Assembly (NCBI GenBank): GCA_029964075.1
Contig: CM057133.1
Location: forward strand, 11,990,699 to 12,054,698
Direction: 5' to 3'
Source of the DNA: Patiria pectinifera
Taxonomy: Eukaryota; Echinodermata; Asteroidea; Valvatida; Asterinidae
DNA length: 64,000 nucleotides
Part shown: positions 61,301-64,000 of the stretch, piece after piece
How the letters are laid out: each line of letters opens with the position of its first letter
Position numbering within the stretch: the stretch's first letter is position 1
The notes under the pieces: model-generated
Seen by the model: the letters and a program-made list of their open reading frames with translations, nothing else
Databases searched by the model: none
Told to the model about the DNA's origin: nothing
Translations under genes and position numbers: made by a program

Positions 61301-63553
61301 AAAACTAACGTCAAACGAGTTCCGATAGGATTGTACGCATTGTCTTTCACCCCTGTTAATTATAAATTTGCCCTTTTTTATGAAAATTATAAATCAACTT
61401 AGGTGTTTTTAGATTTCTCAATACCTTAAGTTCTGAAGGTCAACATCGGCAGTGAAAAAATGAAAAATGTAATGATGCATTAAGCCCGGTTCATACTCCA
61501 CGCGAATGCGAAGCGAATTTGACGTCATGAAACGTTCGCTGCGAAATTCGCCCCAGTTGAAATATGTTCAACTTTTACGAATTCGCAACGCGAATACTTG
61601 CCATCACGTCACAAATCCGCGTTCGCGTTCGCTTTCGCTTTCGCGCCGAGTATGAACCAGGCTTTATATTGACAGGGGGTAATTTTCCTTGGGGGAGGGT
61701 GGGGGGGAGGGTGGGGTGGAGGTGGAATGGACACAGTCAATAATCTTAGAGAAGATCGTGCTTATAAATACATGTAGCACTAAAGTCTGACAATGTCTTG
61801 TCTGAACATTTCAATACCTGCGGCAGATGACTCTTGGTGGGACGCACTCTTTGTGCTGTCCAGTCTACCGGCTAATGACATAGCAATGCCTGTAAGATAG
61901 AAGAAGGGTACCAACCGATTTCAAATTACAGACACTATCAGTGACGAAATTAGGGAGTTTGAGAATTTTGGATACAGACATGAAAAAAAATAGTTAAGGT
62001 ATAAGGCTGTATACAACTGAAGCAAAGTGTATGAGTGTGGCTATATGTAAATGTAGTACAAGACACGTAACATGACAAATGTCTTTTGCTGAAAAACCTT
62101 GTGATGCCCTACTAGAAATATGGCATCACTTTCGTGAAGAAACTGAACTTACCTTTTTCTTTGAAGACACTGCTACTGTGAATTGGCACTGAGTACCTAA
62201 GATGAAAAATCTAAACACCATATGGGATATTCCAAGGATCAAGCCTTCTATATTCGTGGGCAGTGGACATTTCTTGGCTGATATTGATCCAAATATAGTG
62301 GTGGTTCATCTTTAAGCAGGACCATATTAACCTGATACCGGGGCCATCGCCATGGATACATCATGGCCCTGTATCATGGACAAACCGATGTCAGACTATC
62401 TTTAAGTGACCATAGGACCATATTCTAACCTGATGCCGGGGCCATCGTCATGGATACATCATGGCCCTGTATCATGGATGAACCGATGCCTGACGATACA
62501 TCTTTAAGTGACCACAGAACCATATACTAACCTGATGCCGGGGCCATCGCCATGGATACATCAGGGCCCTTGTATCATGGATGAACCGATGGCTGATACA
62601 TCTGTAAGTAAGTGACCATAGGACCATATACTAACCTGATGTCGGGGCCATCGCCATGGATACATCAGGGCCCTGTATCATGGATGAACCGATGGCCGAT
62701 GCATCCAAGCTACCAGCCGGAGGGAGTATGGAGGCATTCATGGCTGGCGTTGAGGTGACCCCGCCCCCTCTGTGCATCCCACGAGGCATTGGGGTGTAGC
62801 TGTACTGTGATTGGTTGGTGGATCGGCTGCGCTGGCTGCCTATTGGTCGCTTGGCGGCAGACGAACTGACTGTTCTCTTTGTATGCGATGGTTGCTGTGA
62901 ATCATGTAAATATTTTAGAGAAAATCACAAGTCTGATAATTTATTAGTCTATTTTTATGAAGAAACACCCTTTTGGGGAACTCTATATAAAACTTCTGAT
63001 ACTTCTGTTTTTTCTGGGTTTTTTTGCCAAAATAAATAAATAAAAATAAATAAATAAACAAGAGCTCGGATGGTAATTAAATGTCCAAAAACGTGAATTA
63101 TACTGCCATGTTATCAATGTAGTAAATATTGAAACATGGCTCCCTTGAAACATACACCGGTACAAAGAGCCTTAAGTCTTAAATTTTAGGGTTGGGAAAA
63201 GAAAAAAAAAATTGAAAATTAAGAACTTGGAAAATTTCTAAGTCACAGTTCAACTCTTCAATTTTGAAAAGTTTTGCTGACTTCAACCCATATCTTGTGG
63301 ACGCAAATTTCCAAAACAGAGAATTTTAAAGGAGAAAACGTATCATGGTAAAAGAGCAACAAAACCTCTATCAAATCCTCTTAATGACATGTGACCTTGT
63401 TAACCACCTTTTTGGTTGCGCCTGCTCTAGGGTGCTGGGTGGCTGAGCTGTATCTTGGGCGCGGTGGGACCGTGGTTGCCTCCCCCATAGAACTGGATCC
63501 AACGGACACGGGCTTGGTAGCAGCTTGCATGTACCGTGATGGTACAAACGTGG
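58100..63553 (-). CDS. HAUS8: HAUS augmin-like complex subunit 8, partial, 9 exons
   Basis: HAUS8 (Hice1) is the microtubule-binding subunit of augmin, which recruits gamma-tubulin to spindle microtubules (family knowledge). Exons in transcript order: 63553-63408, 62894-62636, 62196-62153, 61871-61818, 60859-60776, 60380-60342, 59546-59427, 58955-58814 and about 58301-58100; all phases agree. Evidence: LKKQYSTLAHALDTTRHQL closely matches the HAUS8 signature FKEQY.TFATALDTTRHEL. FVPSRYMQ matches the N-terminal .ESRYLQ motif. A long Ser/Arg/Pro-rich basic segment (microtubule-binding type) precedes coiled-coil helices. About 364 residues are covered; human HAUS8 has about 410. The first exon(s) and the C-terminus are not identified. 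The gene converges with POLN. Confidence 0.85.
58302..58813 (-). other. HAUS8 intron, nothing recognised
   Basis: AT-rich with T and A homopolymers. If the first of the two acceptors were used, a further small exon would be needed here; I see none. Confidence 0.5.
58814..58955 (-). CDS. HAUS8: HAUS8 exon with the ALDTTRHQL signature
   Basis: Phase 0 in, 1 out. Reads ISGLGPVVTHLDELKKQY, then STLAHALDTTRHQL and GIHVPQDEDGYH. This is the best-conserved block of HAUS8 and the main basis of the assignment. Acceptor TTTGCTTAG, donor ATG|GTGAGA. Confidence 0.9.
58956..59426 (-). other. HAUS8 intron, nothing recognised
   Basis: AT-rich; a short GCGCGTGTTGG-containing patch near 59,100 and a loosely inverted partner near 59,155 may be a small hairpin. 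No exon seen. Confidence 0.45.
59427..59546 (-). CDS. HAUS8: HAUS8 exon, coiled coil
   Basis: Forty codons in phase 0/0: SEMYGLWHENERLRNKKRDL and ELELASGRHANHLDQQL. It is strongly heptad-like and lies at the position of the KEKEKLQKKAHELKRR helix of human HAUS8. Acceptor TCTCTCTAG, donor CAG|GTAGGC. Confidence 0.88.
59547..60341 (-). other. HAUS8 intron, nothing recognised
   Basis: A GGGTTCGAAGCC at about 59,990 resembles a tRNA B box but has no A box at the right distance. No exon seen. Confidence 0.45.
60342..60380 (-). CDS. HAUS8: HAUS8 micro-exon, coiled coil
   Basis: Thirteen codons, LEKALKEQEKEAM, phase 0/0, between CACTCTAG and ATG|GTGAGT. It continues the helix of both neighbours in frame. 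Confidence 0.85.
60776..60859 (-). CDS. HAUS8: HAUS8 exon, start of helical region
   Basis: Twenty-eight codons in phase 0/0, KKRAAVITQDYLDRVYARYT then QALFLDSK. Acceptor GTTTCACAG, donor AAG|GTAAAG. It corresponds to the TLLLTLLSVKMENNLAEF helix region of human HAUS8 by position. Confidence 0.85.
61482..61665. mobile_element. 184-bp MITE with AAGCCCGGTTCATACTC ends
   Basis: AAGCCCGGTTCATACTC at the left is inverted as GAGTATGAACCAGGCTT at the right, with one mismatch. The core is CpG-rich and made of CGCGAATGCGAAGCGAA-like and inverse repeats. It lies in a HAUS8 intron. Confidence 0.75.
61690..61725 (+). repeat. G-run tract in HAUS8 intron
   Basis: Consecutive runs of three to seven G bases separated by single A or T bases, a potential G-quadruplex on the + strand (inference). 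Confidence 0.6.
61818..61871 (-). CDS. HAUS8: HAUS8 exon, basic linker
   Basis: Eighteen codons, PVDWTAQRVRPTKSHLPQ, phase 0/0, between CATTAG and CAG|GTATTG. Basic and probably disordered. The frame is forced by both neighbours. Confidence 0.7.
62153..62196 (-). CDS. HAUS8: HAUS8 exon, basic linker
   Basis: Phase 1 in and 0 out; reads TQCQFTVAVSSKKK. Acceptor TTCATCTTAG, donor AAG|GTAAGT. Weak composition evidence, but splice sites and phases fit. Confidence 0.65.
62310..62705 (-). repeat. Tandem repeat of a HAUS8 exon end and its donor
   Basis: Four copies of a unit of about 100 bases, with donor positions near 62331, 62429, 62531 and 62635. The last copy is the real exon end (62636-62705). 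The three others lie in the following intron and keep the ATCAG|GTTA donor and the CCATCGCCATGGATACATCA core. Confidence 0.85.
62636..62894 (-). CDS. HAUS8: HAUS8 exon, Ser/Arg-rich N-terminal region
   Basis: Phase 0 in, 1 out. Reads QPSHTKRTVSSSAAKRPIGS, SRSTNQSQYSYTPMPRGMHR and a Met/Ala/Ser/Pro-rich end. It matches the basic disordered N-terminal region that binds microtubules in HAUS8 (family knowledge). The donor is followed at once by an in-frame TAG, so this donor must be used for a full product. Confidence 0.78.
62895..63407 (-). other. HAUS8 intron, nothing recognised
   Basis: AT-rich with an (AAAT)n run near 63,035. No exon seen. Confidence 0.5.
63408..63553 (-). CDS. HAUS8: HAUS8 exon with the SRYMQ motif
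   Basis: Reads TFVPSRYMQAATKPVSVGSS and then a Pro/Ser/Thr-rich stretch ending GATKK at AAG|GTGGTT. SRYMQ corresponds to the conserved SRYLQ near the HAUS8 N-terminus. The acceptor CTCCTAG has a branch-point-like TTCTAAT 25-30 bases upstream. Alternatively this is the first coding exon, starting at the ATG at 63572. Confidence 0.75.
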
Positions 63554-63597
63554 CTAGGAGACGATACGTCATAAATAATTAGAACTGCTATAAACAT

Positions 63598-63695
63598 GGA
63601 TGGGGAGGGGGGAAGGAGCATGGGCGGGCGGGGGCGGGGGTGGGGGGGGGGGCTTGGGGGAGGGAGGGGGGGGGTGCATGGGCAGGAGGGGGAAG
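63598..63695 (+). repeat. G-rich tract upstream of HAUS8 exon
   Basis: About 95 bases that are nearly all G with scattered C, A and T, including a run of ten G. Strong potential for G-quadruplex on the + strand, which is the template strand for HAUS8. Confidence 0.7.
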
Positions 63696-64000
63696 TGGCC
63701 CTATCTAAGGGTGCGGGAGCTCTCTGGCTATTCGCTTTCTCAACAATTTTGGACATATTGTCGACAACTGATCACCGTGACCAATGAAAGTGGTTTTTAT
63801 GTTATACATTTTTAAAAGCGTTAACACCAGTTTAGACAAACTCTGTCCAATGAAAACTGGAAGGCCCTTGCTGTCACCACCTAAGATAGAATTTTTTTTT
63901 AACTTGAAATAAAACAGAACAGTGGCTGTGGAGCCCTGAATCAGTGGGTAAAGCTCAAACTCCCATTGTTGATTTTGACAGGTTTTTATAAGTTGATGAT
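63696..64000. other. Window end, nothing recognised
   Basis: The remaining HAUS8 5' exon or promoter is expected in or beyond this stretch, but I see no supported feature. Confidence 0.4.

Noticed and set aside
58100-63553. Coiled-coil gene as HAUS3 or a generic centrosomal coiled-coil protein
   Set aside because: The ALDTTRHQL block and SRYMQ motif are specific to HAUS8.

Overview
The window is eukaryotic genomic DNA: AT-rich, with GT-AG introns, tRNA-derived short repeats, many small inverted-repeat transposons and one satellite array. The gene content (a piRNA-pathway multi-Tudor protein, DNA polymerase nu, augmin subunit HAUS8 and a tandem array of intronless rhodopsin-like receptors) and the repeat tails ending in GCGCTATATAA plus (TTA)n suggest an invertebrate deuterostome. 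An echinoderm is my best guess, but nothing here fixes the species.

Region 1 (1-14.3 kb, + strand) is the 3' part of a large multi-Tudor gene. I resolve fourteen exons encoding about 1,460 residues: six extended Tudor units and a short C-terminal coiled coil. Its introns carry a 1.9 kb terminal-inverted-repeat element, a TTAA-bounded element, a long hairpin and SINE tails.

Region 2 (14.3-21 kb and 44.5-47.4 kb) carries scattered + strand exons of a family-A DNA polymerase, best matched to POLN. Two exons lie near 18.4-19.1 kb, and a third, encoding the catalytic O-helix, lies at 47.2 kb. The exons that should join them were not found by eye.

Region 3 (21-44.5 kb), between those POLN exons, holds seven intact single-exon 7TM receptor genes, all on the minus strand. 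They sit in tandem duplication units of about 4.1-4.2 kb, with long, very similar spacers. All seven have Glu instead of Asp at position 2.50 and lack NPxxY. The paralogues look like gene-conversion mosaics.

Region 4 (47.4-58 kb) is repeat-dominated. It contains hairpins, a satellite array with a period of about 195 bp (about 49.06-55.12 kb) whose edge preserves a longer 328-331 bp unit, a nested pair of inverted-repeat elements, and a 918 bp element built from the palindrome CCCAACTATAGTTGGG.

Region 5 (58-64 kb, minus strand) holds nine exons of HAUS8, convergent with POLN. Its N-terminal exon end and splice donor are repeated three more times in the following intron.

The genes do not form a pathway. 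The Tudor protein belongs to germline small-RNA biology, POLN to DNA repair, HAUS8 to spindle microtubule nucleation, and the receptors probably to chemosensing or peptide signalling. Exon ends come from hand-read splice sites and frame continuity.
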